The notes: a model not told the origin generated them from the letters alone. A DNA stretch of 64,000 nt from CAZUDO01 sp964618895 (GCA_964618895.1 CAZUDO010000127.1:90779-154778), one strand, 5' to 3'; counted from the first letter of the stretch, positions 1-10,644 are shown. Numbers and translations: made by a program.

Positions 1-950
1 GCCACAAAGAGCGCGATCTGGATGCTGGAGCCGATGGCGATGTTCATCGCCAGGTCCATCTTGTTCTTCATCGCCACCAGCACCGCGGTCGAGTGCTCGG
101 CGGCGTTGCCGATCACCGCCACCACGATGACGCCGATGAACACCTCGCTCACCCCCATCGTGTGGGCAGCCTCGTCCACCGCTCCGACCAGCAGCTCGCT
201 CATCCACGCCACCGCCGCGGTCGCGACCGCCAGCGACACGGCGGCGCGGCGCGGCGACGGTATCGGGCCGACCGGCTCGTGCGCGCCGGCGTGCTCCTGG
301 CCGGCGTAGAGATGGCGGTGGGTGCGGAGCGAGAACAGCAGGCTCAGGAGGTAGGCGGCGAACAGCACGATCGCGATCTCGAGGGACAACGTGCGCTCGG
401 CGGCGATCTCGCGCTCGGCCGTGACCAGCGCGTTGCGGACCGCGCTCTCCCCGGCGAGATGAAACATGGCCGGCACCACCAGTCCGATGGCGGCGAGGGC
501 GAGCAGGGTGGAGCCCGCGGCGGCGGCCGAGCGATCGAAGGTCTGACGCTCGCGCCCGAGCCCGCCCATCAGAATCGAGAGCCCCAGCACCAGCAGCACG
601 TTGCCGATGATCGAGCCGGTCAGGCTCGCCTTGACCACGTCGAACTGCCCCTGCTGGAGCGCGAGCAGGGCGATGATGAGCTCGGCGGCGTTCCCGAACG
701 TGGCGTTGAGGAAGCCGCCCACGCCGGCGCCGAACCGGTGCGCGAGGCTCTCGGTCGCACTCCCCATGAGGCCCGCGAGCGGGATGATCGCGAGTGCGGC
801 GAACACGAACACATGCACCGCGCCCCAGTCGAGCCACTCGGCCAGAGCTGCCAGCGGGATGAAGACGAGCAATACGAGCAGGAGCCGCTCGGGGGCGGGG
901 AGCGGGAAACGCCCGGGTCGCGCGGCGCGGGCGGCAGCGGCGGGGGTCAT
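1..950 (-). CDS. Calcium/proton exchanger, CaCA superfamily (C-terminus beyond the window)
   Basis: The gene reads off the left end of the window, so it has a start but no stop. Translation from the ATG at 950 gives about 316 residues of a polytopic membrane protein. Both alpha-repeat signatures of the CAX/ChaA type are visible: GNAAELI in the first half and GNAAEHST near the window edge, plus a GSIIGNVLLVLG helix. Such proteins exchange cytoplasmic Ca2+ for H+ across the inner membrane. A hydrophilic, His-rich segment (around RTHRHLYAGQEHAG) lies in the middle, where the acidic or His-rich linker of the family normally separates the two halves. Only the last helices are missing. The assignment to the family is firm; the ion specificity is inferred. 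Confidence 0.9.
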   Translation of the reverse strand, partial: MTPAAAARAARPGRFPLPAPERLLLVLLVFIPLAALAEWLDWGAVHVFVFAALAIIPLAGLMGSATESLAHRFGAGVGGFLNATFGNAAELIIALLALQQGQFDVVKASLTGSIIGNVLLVLGLSILMGGLGRERQTFDRSAAAAGSTLLALAAIGLVVPAMFHLAGESAVRNALVTAEREIAAERTLSLEIAIVLFAAYLLSLLFSLRTHRHLYAGQEHAGAHEPVGPIPSPRRAAVSLAVATAAVAWMSELLVGAVDEAAHTMGVSEVFIGVIVVAVIGNAAEHSTAVLVAMKNKMDLAMNIAIGSSIQIALFV

Positions 951-1130
951 GGGCGGGGAATGTGCATCAGCCGGCCGCGAGGCTCAAGCGCGGCCGGGTT
1001 GCCACGGCGGCGGGCCGCGGTCCCGCCCGCGGCGCCGCCCAGCCTACGGCCCGAACGCCGGCGGCCCGGATCGTCACACGACCCGGGCCGCCGGCAGAGT
1101 CGCTTCAACCAACGGATCGCCCGTGCGCCC

Positions 1131-1826
1131 TTACCGGTACATCATCTTCAATGTGCCCCAGGTGCTGGCCCGGTTGGGCGTGGGAACGTTGTCAATGGTC
1201 GTGAGGTGGAGCGGCTGGTTCGACGGGAACCAGGTCTGCCCGCCGTCGAGGCTCAGCTCGGTGAAGACGTCGAAGAAGCTGTCGATCCGATACAACCCAC
1301 CCCCGAGATCCCGCTGGGCGGTCCGCCCGACCGACGGGAACGTCGGACTCTCGCGGATCAACGTGCCCCCCGGCATGCCGCCGCCCGTGAGATCGAGCTG
1401 GAGCATTTCGGTGTCGAACACAAGATCGGGAATGACCGGAAGCGGCGGCTGGATCCGCACGGTGGAGGGGCGCAGGGGAAGGCTGTGGGGCGTCCAGTTC
1501 GTTCCCCCGTTGGTGCTGAGCTCCAGCTCGACGAAGATGTCGAAGAAACTGGCGATCGGCACCCCGCCCTGTGGAGGCATCGGCGCGCAGGCGTTGGGAT
1601 CGTGCAGAATGGCATTCCGGATCCCGACCGGACCCGCTGAGCCCGGGTAGAAGATCGGTCCCGGCGCCGGATATGCGCAGCCACCCGGTGGCGGCCAACA
1701 GTTCTGGTTCGTCTGGCACTGGGCGAACACGCTCGGCGCGACCAGCGCGAGCGCCAGGCCTACCGCGACGGCTGTGACGGCCGGACGAACGCGATGGAGT
1801 GGGCGGATAGAGTGGGCAAGGTGCAT
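1131..1826 (-). CDS. Secreted protein with two internal SFFD repeats
   Basis: The protein has 231 residues. The ATG at 1826 is chosen because GGGGAGGT lies just upstream and the next residues form a clean Sec signal peptide ending APSVFA before a Cys-rich stretch (CQTNQNCWPPPGGC). The body holds two related units: ASFFDIFVELELSTNGG followed by WTPHSLPLRP, and DSFFDVFTELSLDGG followed by WFPSNQPLHL. It thus looks like a duplicated small beta-rich module. No catalytic motif is visible. It may belong to the poorly described DUF6073-like secreted family, but that is recalled from the SFFDVF pattern and not tested. It stands alone between the exchanger and the YHS protein, and its function is unknown. 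Confidence 0.7.
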   Translation of the reverse strand: MHLAHSIRPLHRVRPAVTAVAVGLALALVAPSVFAQCQTNQNCWPPPGGCAYPAPGPIFYPGSAGPVGIRNAILHDPNACAPMPPQGGVPIASFFDIFVELELSTNGGTNWTPHSLPLRPSTVRIQPPLPVIPDLVFDTEMLQLDLTGGGMPGGTLIRESPTFPSVGRTAQRDLGGGLYRIDSFFDVFTELSLDGGQTWFPSNQPLHLTTIDNVPTPNRASTWGTLKMMYR

Positions 1827-2052
1827 GGGAACCTCCCCGTGCGCAGGGTCTCCTCGGGCGCGGCCGTGCGCACGGCGCACGCCTGCGCAAATATTAAGCT
1901 TCGCACCTCCCCGGCGGGTAAATGATTCTCCGGGGCCTGTGGATTCACGCGCGCCCTGGATTCCGAGACCGGCGGTAAGTACGGGCCGGCCATCCGGATC
2001 TGGCTGAAGTTTAGCCACGCGCGAGGCGCGGCCCGCGGGCTCGCGACGCCGC

Positions 2053-2388
2053 TCAGTAGTCCCTTCGGATCGCGTAGCGTTCCGGGGTCGCGCGGAAGAT
2101 GGCCAGCGTCGAGTCGCTGATGAAGAAATAGGGCCCGTCGCGACGCTCCAGGCGCGGCGACCGGCGGTCGGGAAAGAACCGCGCGCCGCTGACCGGATCG
2201 CGCAGGATGCCGCACCAGCGCACCGGATCGCGGCGGAATCGTTCGAGCGTCGCCGCGCGCGCGAAGCGATAGATCTCGCCGTTCACCCGGGCGCGCAGCG
2301 TGCTGTCGAGCGCGCCGAGCGAGCGCGGATCCACCGGGTCGCGGAGCGTGCGACCCATGTGCTCGAGGAGGAAGTCGGCCGCCTGCAC
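2053..2388 (-). CDS. Tandem YHS-like protein; in-frame TGA separates it from a signal peptide
   Basis: The 111-residue open part contains two YHS-like units. Each begins LRDPV and ends with the family's aromatic/FxxxPxxY tail: GEIYRFARAATLERFRRDP in unit 1, and PYFFISDSTLAIFRATPERY in unit 2. YHS domains are small metal-binding or periplasmic modules. The only start in this frame is a GTG at 2388 without a convincing ribosome site. In the same frame upstream, a GTG at 2496 overlaps the kinase stop (GTGA) and encodes a good signal peptide (RARAAALVVTILATLPAAAAS). A TGA at 2419-2421 then interrupts the frame 11 codons before this start. Either the gene carries a nonsense change (or read error), or translation restarts. 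It is the last gene of the exporter/two-component operon. Confidence 0.55.
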   Translation of the reverse strand: MQAADFLLEHMGRTLRDPVDPRSLGALDSTLRARVNGEIYRFARAATLERFRRDPVRWCGILRDPVSGARFFPDRRSPRLERRDGPYFFISDSTLAIFRATPERYAIRRDY

Positions 2389-2492
2389 GGGCGCCGAGGG
2401 CAGACAGCCCGCGCCGCTTCAGGTGTAACGGCTGGCGGCGGCGGCGGGGAGGGTCGCGAGGATCGTGACCACCAGTGCGGCGGCCCGCGCCC

Positions 2493-3836
2493 TCACGCTC
2501 CCAGTCCCCGCAACGGCAGACGCACCGTGGCGACGCAGCCGCGTGCGCCCTCGCGGTTCCCGAGCGTCACCGTGCCTCCGTGCGCCTCGGCGATCTGGCG
2601 GCACAACGCGAGCCCGATGCCCGTGCCACCCGGCTTGGTGGTGAAGAATGGCACGAACAGGTTGCCAGAATCGGCGATGCCGGGTCCGTCGTCCTCGATT
2701 CGCGCCGTCAGCCAGTTGCCCTCCGAGGTCCAGCTCACGCGCACGCCGCCGCCGGTCTCGAGCGCCGCGTCGGCGGCATTGCGAACCAGGTTGATGAGCA
2801 GCGCCTCGAGCTGATCGGGATCCACGACCAGCGCCAGATCGGGCCCGCCTTCGACCGTGACCCGCGTCCGGGTCTCGAGCGCCGCGATGCGACGCATCGC
2901 CTCGGCGAGCGCAACGGGACGGGGCGTCGGGCGCGGGAGCCGGGTGAGGCGCGCGTAGGCCTGGATGAAACGCCCGAGCGTCTCGGCGCGCGATTCGATC
3001 ACTCCGAGCCCCTCGGTGAGATCCGCCGCGGCCGCGGCCGGCCCGCCGGCCCGGCCGAGCGCGTCCCGCAGGCTGCCGGCGATGGACTTGATCGGCGCCA
3101 GCGAGTTGTTGATCTCATGGCTCAGGACGCGGATCAGCCGCTGGAACGCGAGACGCTCCTCCTCGCGCAGCGCGCGTGTGAGATCGGTGAGCACGAGGAG
3201 CCGGTGGGGCCGGCCCTCCCAGCGATAGCTGCCGTGACGTGCCTCGAGCCGGCCCATGCGGCCGCGGAGCGCGAGCTCGATCAGGCGCGGCGACTCGCCC
3301 GCCAGCGCGGGGGCGAGCCCCAGGGCTTCGGCGCTTAAGCCCAGCGCCCGCTCGGAGGGGAGGCCGAGGAGGGCTTCACCGCCGCGATTCAACAGCTTGA
3401 GCCGGCCGGCTTCGTCGAACGTAAACACCGCGACGTCGATCGCCTCCATCACCCGGCGGAGCAGCCCCAGCGCCTCGACCGCGTCGAGGCGCTGCTGGCG
3501 CAGCGTGTCGGCGAGCGCGTTGATCTCGTGGTACGCGAGCCCGAGCGGCCCGCGGGTGTCGGCGCCGCGGGCGCGGATCGAGTAATCCCCCACCCGGAGC
3601 GCGGCGAGCAGGTTGGAGAGGGTCTGGAGCGAAGTGACGACATGCCGGCGCAACGCGAGCGCGCACATGAGCCATGTGGCCAAGGTGAGGATGGTGAGCG
3701 TGAGACGCAGACTCGCCCGGTTCGGGATGGCCCACACGGCGACGAGGGCGACCACCAGCGCGGGGGCGCCGCCCGCCAGGGCGAGCCAAGTGATCCGGGT
3801 CTCGTGGCGCAGGCGGGGGCGCGGCGGGCGGGGCAC
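2493..3836 (-). CDS. NtrY-type sensor histidine kinase
   Basis: The protein has 447 residues from a GTG at 3836, 17 bp after the regulator's stop. Two N-terminal membrane helices (ITWLALAGGAPALVVALVAVWAI and LTLTILTLATWLMCAL) have almost no loop between them, so it probably senses within the membrane or cytoplasm. A HAMP-like segment and a PAS domain (VFTFDEAGRLKLLNRGGEALLG) follow. The H-box is LSHEINNSLAPIKS, the variant typical of NtrY-like kinases. The ATPase domain shows LINLVRNAADA (N box), EDDGPGI (G1) and GGTGIGLAL (G2). Its partner is almost certainly the sigma-54 activator encoded immediately upstream. The adaptor, ATPase and permease genes ahead suggest control of that exporter, but this is inference. 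Confidence 0.88.
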   Translation of the reverse strand: MPRPPRPRLRHETRITWLALAGGAPALVVALVAVWAIPNRASLRLTLTILTLATWLMCALALRRHVVTSLQTLSNLLAALRVGDYSIRARGADTRGPLGLAYHEINALADTLRQQRLDAVEALGLLRRVMEAIDVAVFTFDEAGRLKLLNRGGEALLGLPSERALGLSAEALGLAPALAGESPRLIELALRGRMGRLEARHGSYRWEGRPHRLLVLTDLTRALREEERLAFQRLIRVLSHEINNSLAPIKSIAGSLRDALGRAGGPAAAAADLTEGLGVIESRAETLGRFIQAYARLTRLPRPTPRPVALAEAMRRIAALETRTRVTVEGGPDLALVVDPDQLEALLINLVRNAADAALETGGGVRVSWTSEGNWLTARIEDDGPGIADSGNLFVPFFTTKPGGTGIGLALCRQIAEAHGGTVTLGNREGARGCVATVRLPLRGLGA

Positions 3837-3853
3837 GTTCGGGGTCCCGGGGG

Positions 3854-5218
<1,365 letters not shown>

Positions 5219-5337
5219 GGCGCGCAGACTATCGCCGCCGCGTGGGAGATGCCAGACGGGGGGCACTGTCTGTGGCGCCGGCGGCGGATCCCGCGCCCCA
5301 CGCGGGACCCGCCCCTGCCGGCGGCGCCGGCTCGACA

Positions 5338-7752
5338 TCACTCCGCCCGGAGCGCCACCATCGGATCCACCTGCGTCGCCCGCTCGGCCGGCAGCCACGC
5401 CGCAACCAGCGCGCTGATCGCCAGGATGAGCGTGACGCCGATGAAGGTCGGCGGGTCGGAGGCGCTGACGCCGAACAGCAAGCTCGCCATGAGCCGGGTC
5501 ACCGCGTAGGCGCCGGCCAGGCCGATCCCCATCCCGAGCAACGTCAGGCGCAGGGCCTGACCGACCACCAGGCGCAGCACGTCGCCGCGCGCAGCACCGA
5601 GCGCCATCCGGATGCCGATCTCCTGGGTGCGCTGCGCGACGCTGTAGGCCATGACGCCGTAAATCCCCACCGCCGCGATGACCAGCGCGAGGACCGCGAA
5701 CACGCTCATCAGCCCGGCGTAGATGCGCGACTCCCAGAGACCATAGCGAAGCGACTCCTCCATGGTCCGCACGTCGTAGAGCGGCATGTCGGCGTCCCGC
5801 GACTGGACCAGCCGCCGTAGCGCGGTGGTCATCGCCGCGACCTCCCCGTCGTGCCGGATGACGAGGGCGACGGTCTGTTGGGGCCACTGGGCGTGCGGTA
5901 GATAGATCTGGGCGGGCGGGTCGCTGTTCTGGACGTGCTGGCGGATGTCAGCCGCGACACCCACGACCGCGTGGAACGCGCTCGAGTCCTCGCGACCGAA
6001 TCGGATGCGCCGGCCGATCGGATCCTGCCCCGGCCAGAGCTTGCGCGCGGCCGATTCGCTCACGATCGCGACCCGCGGCGAGGCGGCGCCGTCCTGAGCG
6101 TTGAAATCGCGGCCCGAGCGCATCGGGATGCCCATCGTCTCGAAGTATCGCGGGCGCACCGCCGAGGACAGCAGCATGCGCCGCGGGACGTCGGGGCCGG
6201 GGGCTTCGCGCTCGAGCAGGACAGTCGTGTGCGAGCTGCTGCGGTCCAGGGGCAGGTCGGTGGTGGCGCTGGCCACGCGCACGCCGCGCAGCCCCTCGAT
6301 CGCCGGGAAGAGCCCGTCGAGGAACGCCAGGCGTTGTGCCTCGTCGGTGTAGACGGCGATGGGCATGGTGAGCCTGGCGGTCAGCACGCCTTCGGGCCGC
6401 AGCGTTGCGCGCTGGTCGGTCATCTTGACGAAGCTGCGGATCATGAGACCGGCGCCGGTGAGCAGAATCATCGCCAGCGCCAGCTCGGCGACCACCAGCG
6501 CGCTGCGCAAGCGACTGCGCCCGCGGCCGGAGGTGCCGTGATGGCCACCATCCTTGAGCGTCTCGTGGACGTTCACCTGCGATGTCTGGAGCGCAGGCAG
6601 CAGCCCCGCCAGCACCGCCGAGAGCATCGAAACGCCGATCATGAACAGGATGGTGTTGGGGTCGATGGAAAAGCTCATCCAGTAGGGGAGCTCGGTCGGG
6701 ATCGAGGAGAGGCACAGGTCGCGGCCCCAGAGCGCGAGCACCAGGCCCAGGGCTCCGCCCATCAGGGAGAGGAGCAGGCTCTCGGTGAGGAGCTGGCGGA
6801 CGATGCGGCCGCGCGTGGCGCCGAGGGCGAACCGCAGGGCGATCTCGCGCCGCCGACCCGCTCCGCGTGCCAGCATCAGGTTGGCCACGTTCGCGCACGC
6901 GATGAGCAGCACGAATCCCACCGCCGACATGAGCAGCGCAAGCATGGGGCCCATGTCGCTCACCAGTGTGTCGCGGAAGGTGATGACCCGGCCGCCGATG
7001 CCCTTGTTGGTCTCGGGATGGCGGCGGGCGAGATCGCCCGCGATACCCGCGATCTCGGCGTGCGCGGCCGCCACCGTCACGCCAGGCTTGAGCCGCCCAA
7101 GCACGTCCATGAAGCGCTGGTCGCGCCGGTTGTCCGCCATGTCGATCGGCGTGGGGATGAAGAAGTCGGCGGTCTCGGGGTAGCGGAAGTCGCGCGGGGC
7201 GACGCCGACGATGGTGCGAACCCGGCCGTTCATCTTGACCGTGCGGCCGAGGACGCGGGGGTCGGCGGCGAAGCGCTCGCGCCAGATCCGCTCGCTGATC
7301 ATGATGACCCCGTACGAGCGACTCTTCTCCTCCTCCTCGGGCAGGAACTCGCGTCCCATCAGCGGCGCCGTCGCGAACACCCGCAGGAATCCCGAGGTGA
7401 CCGCGGTGGCGTCGAATCGTTCCGGCTCATTGCCGAGTGTGATGTAAGCCATGGTCTCGTAGCAGCCCGCCACGGCATCGAATGACGTCGCCCGGTCCCG
7501 AACATCTGTGAAGTCGGGATAGGACAGCTCCCCAGTATCGAACTGTTGAATCGGATCGGTGCCGTAGAGGACCACCGTGCGTGCGGCGTCGATGTAAGGA
7601 AGCGGACGAAACAAGAAGGCATTGGCGATGTTGAACACCATCGTGTTGACGCCGATCCCGAGGCCCATCATCAGCACGACGAGGATGGCGTAGCCCGGTG
7701 AGCGGTCGAGGGATCGGAACGCGACCTTGATGTCCTGCAGCCAGCCGCTCAT
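5338..7752 (-). CDS. MacB/FtsX-type ABC transporter permease (two-module, 804 aa)
   Basis: The protein has two consecutive MacB periplasmic-core plus FtsX membrane modules. Each begins with a single N-terminal helix and a large extracytoplasmic domain and ends with a three-helix FtsX block. The second block ends with the typical YGVMAYSVAQRTQEIGIRMALGA segment, and the first with a similar RRREIALRFALGATRGRI. This duplicated layout of about 800 residues is typical of the permeases common in Acidobacteria and related phyla. Its start codon overlaps the stop of the ATPase gene (TAATG), so the two are translationally coupled. With the HlyD-like adaptor upstream it should form a MacAB-like tripartite efflux or lipoprotein/peptide export machine. 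The substrate is unknown. Confidence 0.9.
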   Translation of the reverse strand: MSGWLQDIKVAFRSLDRSPGYAILVVLMMGLGIGVNTMVFNIANAFLFRPLPYIDAARTVVLYGTDPIQQFDTGELSYPDFTDVRDRATSFDAVAGCYETMAYITLGNEPERFDATAVTSGFLRVFATAPLMGREFLPEEEEKSRSYGVIMISERIWRERFAADPRVLGRTVKMNGRVRTIVGVAPRDFRYPETADFFIPTPIDMADNRRDQRFMDVLGRLKPGVTVAAAHAEIAGIAGDLARRHPETNKGIGGRVITFRDTLVSDMGPMLALLMSAVGFVLLIACANVANLMLARGAGRRREIALRFALGATRGRIVRQLLTESLLLSLMGGALGLVLALWGRDLCLSSIPTELPYWMSFSIDPNTILFMIGVSMLSAVLAGLLPALQTSQVNVHETLKDGGHHGTSGRGRSRLRSALVVAELALAMILLTGAGLMIRSFVKMTDQRATLRPEGVLTARLTMPIAVYTDEAQRLAFLDGLFPAIEGLRGVRVASATTDLPLDRSSSHTTVLLEREAPGPDVPRRMLLSSAVRPRYFETMGIPMRSGRDFNAQDGAASPRVAIVSESAARKLWPGQDPIGRRIRFGREDSSAFHAVVGVAADIRQHVQNSDPPAQIYLPHAQWPQQTVALVIRHDGEVAAMTTALRRLVQSRDADMPLYDVRTMEESLRYGLWESRIYAGLMSVFAVLALVIAAVGIYGVMAYSVAQRTQEIGIRMALGAARGDVLRLVVGQALRLTLLGMGIGLAGAYAVTRLMASLLFGVSASDPPTFIGVTLILAISALVAAWLPAERATQVDPMVALRAE

Positions 7753-8534
7753 TACCGCACCCCCTGCTCGTCCACAATCCGGCCGTCGAACAGATGCACC
7801 GAGCGGCCCGCGTAGCGGGCGAAGCGCGGGTCGTGGGTCACCATGCAGATGGTCGTGCCGCCACGGTGCAGCTCGCGCAACAGATCCATCACCGCCTCGC
7901 CGTTGGCGGAGTCCAGGTTCCCGGTCGGCTCATCGGCCAGTAGGATGAGCGGCTCGCCGGTCAGCGCTCGCGCCACCGCGACCCGCTGCTGCTGGCCGCC
8001 CGAGAGCTGGCTCGGCAGGTGGTTCTGCCGGTGGGTCATGCCGACCCGCTCGAGCGCCTTGAGCGCGCGGCTACGGCGCTCCTCGGTCGGCGTGCCGCGG
8101 TAGAGGAGCGGCAGCTCGACGTTTTCGCCCACCGTGAGATCGCCGATCAGGTTGAAGCTCTGGAAGATGAAACCGACCTCGCGGTTGCGGATCTGCGCCC
8201 GTTCGAGCGGCGCCAGCTCGTGCACCGCCCTGCCCCCCAACCAGTATTGCCCCGAGGTGGGCGAATCGAGCAGCCCGAGGATGGACAGCAGCGTGGACTT
8301 GCCGCAGCCGGAGGGCCCGGTGATCGAGATGAACTCTCCCTGATCGATCGTGAGGTGGACGCCCGCAAGGGCATGGGTCTCGACCTCTTCGGTGGTGAAC
8401 ACCTTGCTCAGGCCCTCCAGGCGCAGGAGGGCCGACGACGTGGGGTTTCCGGGCTGAGGTCCGGTCTGGGGCCCGGCCTTGGGCCCGGCAGTGGTCGTCG
8501 GTGCGGCGGATCGGTCGTTGGTCGTGACGCTCAT
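7752..8534 (-). CDS. ABC transporter ATPase, MacB/LolD type
   Basis: The protein has 260 residues. Motifs in order are Walker A GPSGCGKST, Q-loop FIFQSFNLI, signature LSGGQQQR, Walker B ILLADEPTGNLDS and the switch His in VTHDPRFA. The DEPTGNLDS variant marks the MacB/LolD/FtsE subfamily, which pairs with FtsX-fold permeases such as the one that follows with overlapping codons. About 36 residues at the N-terminus (Thr/Pro/Gly-rich, with a repeated GPKAGPQTGPQPG-like run) precede the ATPase fold and are unlikely to be structured. The gene lies 35 bp after the adaptor gene in one operon. It energises export from the cytoplasmic side of the inner membrane. Confidence 0.93.
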   Translation of the reverse strand: MSVTTNDRSAAPTTTAGPKAGPQTGPQPGNPTSSALLRLEGLSKVFTTEEVETHALAGVHLTIDQGEFISITGPSGCGKSTLLSILGLLDSPTSGQYWLGGRAVHELAPLERAQIRNREVGFIFQSFNLIGDLTVGENVELPLLYRGTPTEERRSRALKALERVGMTHRQNHLPSQLSGGQQQRVAVARALTGEPLILLADEPTGNLDSANGEAVMDLLRELHRGGTTICMVTHDPRFARYAGRSVHLFDGRIVDEQGVR

Positions 8535-8569
8535 GAGGTCCCCCTGGTGTTATTGCCCGGCGTGGGCGT

Positions 8570-9814
8570 TCAGCGAAGCCGCACGCGGTCCACGTTGTCC
8601 CATCTCGACATCTCGGACAGGATGATGCGGTCACCGGCGCTGAGGCCTTCCAGCACCTCGACCGCGTTGAACGACGAACGACCGAGGCGCACCGGCACGC
8701 GTACCGCGGTGTGGCCATCGGGATCGAGTCGGAAGAGCCGCACGGTGGTCTCGCTCGCGCCATTGGCCGGCCGACCCACCGAGAGCACGTCCGCCAGGCG
8801 ATCAATCTCGATCGTGCCCTCCACGCTCAGGTCGGGCCGCGCGCCACGGGGCAGGGCGCCCTCAAGCGCAACGTCAACTGCGACGGTGCCGTTCTGGACC
8901 GCCGGATCCACGCGGATGACACGCCCGCGCACCTTGGCGTCGCGCGTGTCCACCACCACCGGCAGGCCCAGCCTCAGGTCGCGCGCGTTGCCCTGCGGCA
9001 CGAGCAGCACCGCCTTCAGGCGCTCGGGCGAGGCGACGCGCGCCAGGCCCTGCCCTGACTGCACCCATTGGCCCGGCTCGAGCGCCAGCTCCTGCACCAC
9101 GCCCGCCGCGCCCGCCCGCACCCGCATCGAGGCCACGCGCTCGCGCTGGAAGCGCGCGATGGCGCGCACCCGCTCGAGGTCGGCGCGGCGCAGCTCGACC
9201 TGGGCCAGGAACGCCTCGTCCGCGAGCACCATGCGGCGCTGCTCGGCACGGTGACGCTCCTCGGCCTCCTGCAGGCGGTCGCGGGCGCGCTCGGCTTCCA
9301 TGGCGGAGCTGAGGCCCTCGCGCGCCAGCCGCTCGGCAACCACGACCGCCCGTCCGGCCTCGCGCAGCTCGGTGCGCGCGGCGGCGAGGCTCCCCTCCTG
9401 GGCGAGCCGCGCGGTTTCGAGGCTCGACCGCAGGCCCGCGAGCTCGGCCTCGGCCAGCTTTAGCTGGCGCTCGGCGTCGAGCGCTTCGAGCTGGACGTCG
9501 GGGTTGCTCAGCTCGACCAGCACGGTGCCCGCCTCCACCTTTGCGCCGGGGCGGGCAAGCACGCGCTCCACCCGCCCCGCCGTGAGCGCCGAGACGAACC
9601 GCTGACTCTCGGGCACCAGCGTGCCGTTGCCGTGCACCTGCCGCACCATCGGCCCGCGACGCACGGTGTCGAGCCAGAGTGTGGCGCGCTCGACCTGGGG
9701 CGCGGCCGGCCTGAGCTGCGCGAGCCCGAGCGTGGTCAAGGCGACGGCCAGCAGGCCCGCGGCGATCAGCAACGGCTTGCGGCGTCGGCGTGGTTGCTGG
9801 CGTGGGACGTCCAA
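8570..9814 (-). CDS. HlyD/MacA-like periplasmic adaptor subunit
   Basis: The protein has 414 residues from a TTG at 9814, preceded by AGAGGAGG. An upstream ATG at 9865 is in frame but has no such site. After a basic N-terminus comes one membrane anchor (LLIAAGLLAVALTTLGLAQL). Next are the lipoyl half-motif (GAKVEAGTVLVELSNPDVQ), a long Ala/Glu/Arg-rich coiled-coil hairpin (about residues 110-220), the second lipoyl half (GVVQELALEPGQWVQSGQGLARV), and beta-barrel and membrane-proximal domains. This is the standard adaptor layout linking an inner-membrane ABC pump to an outer-membrane channel. It is the first gene of the exporter operon. No outer-membrane factor gene lies nearby. Confidence 0.88.
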   Translation of the reverse strand: MDVPRQQPRRRRKPLLIAAGLLAVALTTLGLAQLRPAAPQVERATLWLDTVRRGPMVRQVHGNGTLVPESQRFVSALTAGRVERVLARPGAKVEAGTVLVELSNPDVQLEALDAERQLKLAEAELAGLRSSLETARLAQEGSLAAARTELREAGRAVVVAERLAREGLSSAMEAERARDRLQEAEERHRAEQRRMVLADEAFLAQVELRRADLERVRAIARFQRERVASMRVRAGAAGVVQELALEPGQWVQSGQGLARVASPERLKAVLLVPQGNARDLRLGLPVVVDTRDAKVRGRVIRVDPAVQNGTVAVDVALEGALPRGARPDLSVEGTIEIDRLADVLSVGRPANGASETTVRLFRLDPDGHTAVRVPVRLGRSSFNAVEVLEGLSAGDRIILSEMSRWDNVDRVRLR

Positions 9815-10030
9815 CAGTCCTCCTCTTCCACGGGCATCCGGGAGGGGGATGCCCCATCCGGGCAATTAGAAGAGGTGTGCCAGGCGGGTGAAGGGGCGTA
9901 ATGCGTTGCAATCCAACGCGGGCTCGATGCGTGAGGGGTCTCGCGACCCCGGCATGGTGACCGGTCGCGGAACAGCGGAATCCCATTTCCGGACGACAGC
10001 CCCCGGCCAGGGTCGGTCGCTCCGGAGCGC

Positions 10031-10573
10031 CTACTGGGCCGGTGCCCCGTAGCGGAGCGTGAACAACGCGGCGCGGCCGTCACGCGCGAGGGACACCACC
10101 CACATCCCGTCGTAGGGGACGCTCCCCGGGGTCGGGAACGGCCGGCCGGTCAAGGCCGTGACGATCTCCGGCACCGTGTTGCTGTGGCCGACCACGAGCA
10201 CGGTCTCGCCGAAGTGGCGCGTACGCAGCCGGCGCACGGTCTCGGCGACCTCGTCCACCACGGTGAGCGACTCCCCGAGCGCGGTCGCGAGCGGCAGCGC
10301 CGTCTGGCGATTGCGCAGCCACGGCGTCACGTAGATGGTCGAGATGCCCGAAGCGTCGAGCGTGTGGACCAGATCCCGCGCCCGCAGCACGCCGGTCGCG
10401 CGCAGCGGATGGTCGGGACCGATCAGCAGGGTGTCCCGCTCGGCGTGGCGCACCAGAATGATGGTGGCGACAGTGGAATCGGGCTCCGCCGCCGCGGCCG
10501 AGCTCAGGAGCATCAGGGCGATCGCGACGCCGGCGAACAGGAACTGAAGCGGACGGCGATCGGAGTCTCGCAT
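10031..10573 (-). CDS. Exported SixA-like histidine phosphatase superfamily protein
   Basis: The protein has about 180 residues. The phosphohistidine-forming motif is RHAERD. The second catalytic histidine lies in VVGHSNTVPE, and the substrate-pocket segment YVTPWLRNRQTALPLA is also present. An N-terminal signal peptide (LFAGVAIALMLLSSAAAAE) predicts export to the periplasm. The ATG at 10573 is used; a GTG at 10582 in the same frame is an alternative, and neither has a strong ribosome site. Histidine phosphatases of this short type remove phosphate from phosphohistidine or small phosphoesters. The real substrate cannot be read from sequence. The gene is divergently placed, 71 bp from the DNA methyltransferase. 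Confidence 0.85.
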   Translation of the reverse strand: MRDSDRRPLQFLFAGVAIALMLLSSAAAAEPDSTVATIILVRHAERDTLLIGPDHPLRATGVLRARDLVHTLDASGISTIYVTPWLRNRQTALPLATALGESLTVVDEVAETVRRLRTRHFGETVLVVGHSNTVPEIVTALTGRPFPTPGSVPYDGMWVVSLARDGRAALFTLRYGAPAQ

Positions 10574-10644
10574 GCGCGGCACTCTGCCCCACGCGCCGGC
10601 GGACTGTCTAGCGGCGTCCTCCGCATGCGGATAGACTCCGGCGT

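Noticed and set aside
93..1640. Long plus-strand open frame (515 codons) over the exchanger and secreted protein genes
   Set aside because: It is antisense to two well-supported minus-strand genes, rich in Arg/Gly/His as expected for shadow frames in GC-rich DNA, and has no domain.
2419..2421. Selenocysteine at the in-frame TGA of the YHS gene
   Set aside because: No selenocysteine-insertion hairpin could be established by eye, and the surrounding residues do not match a known selenoprotein motif.
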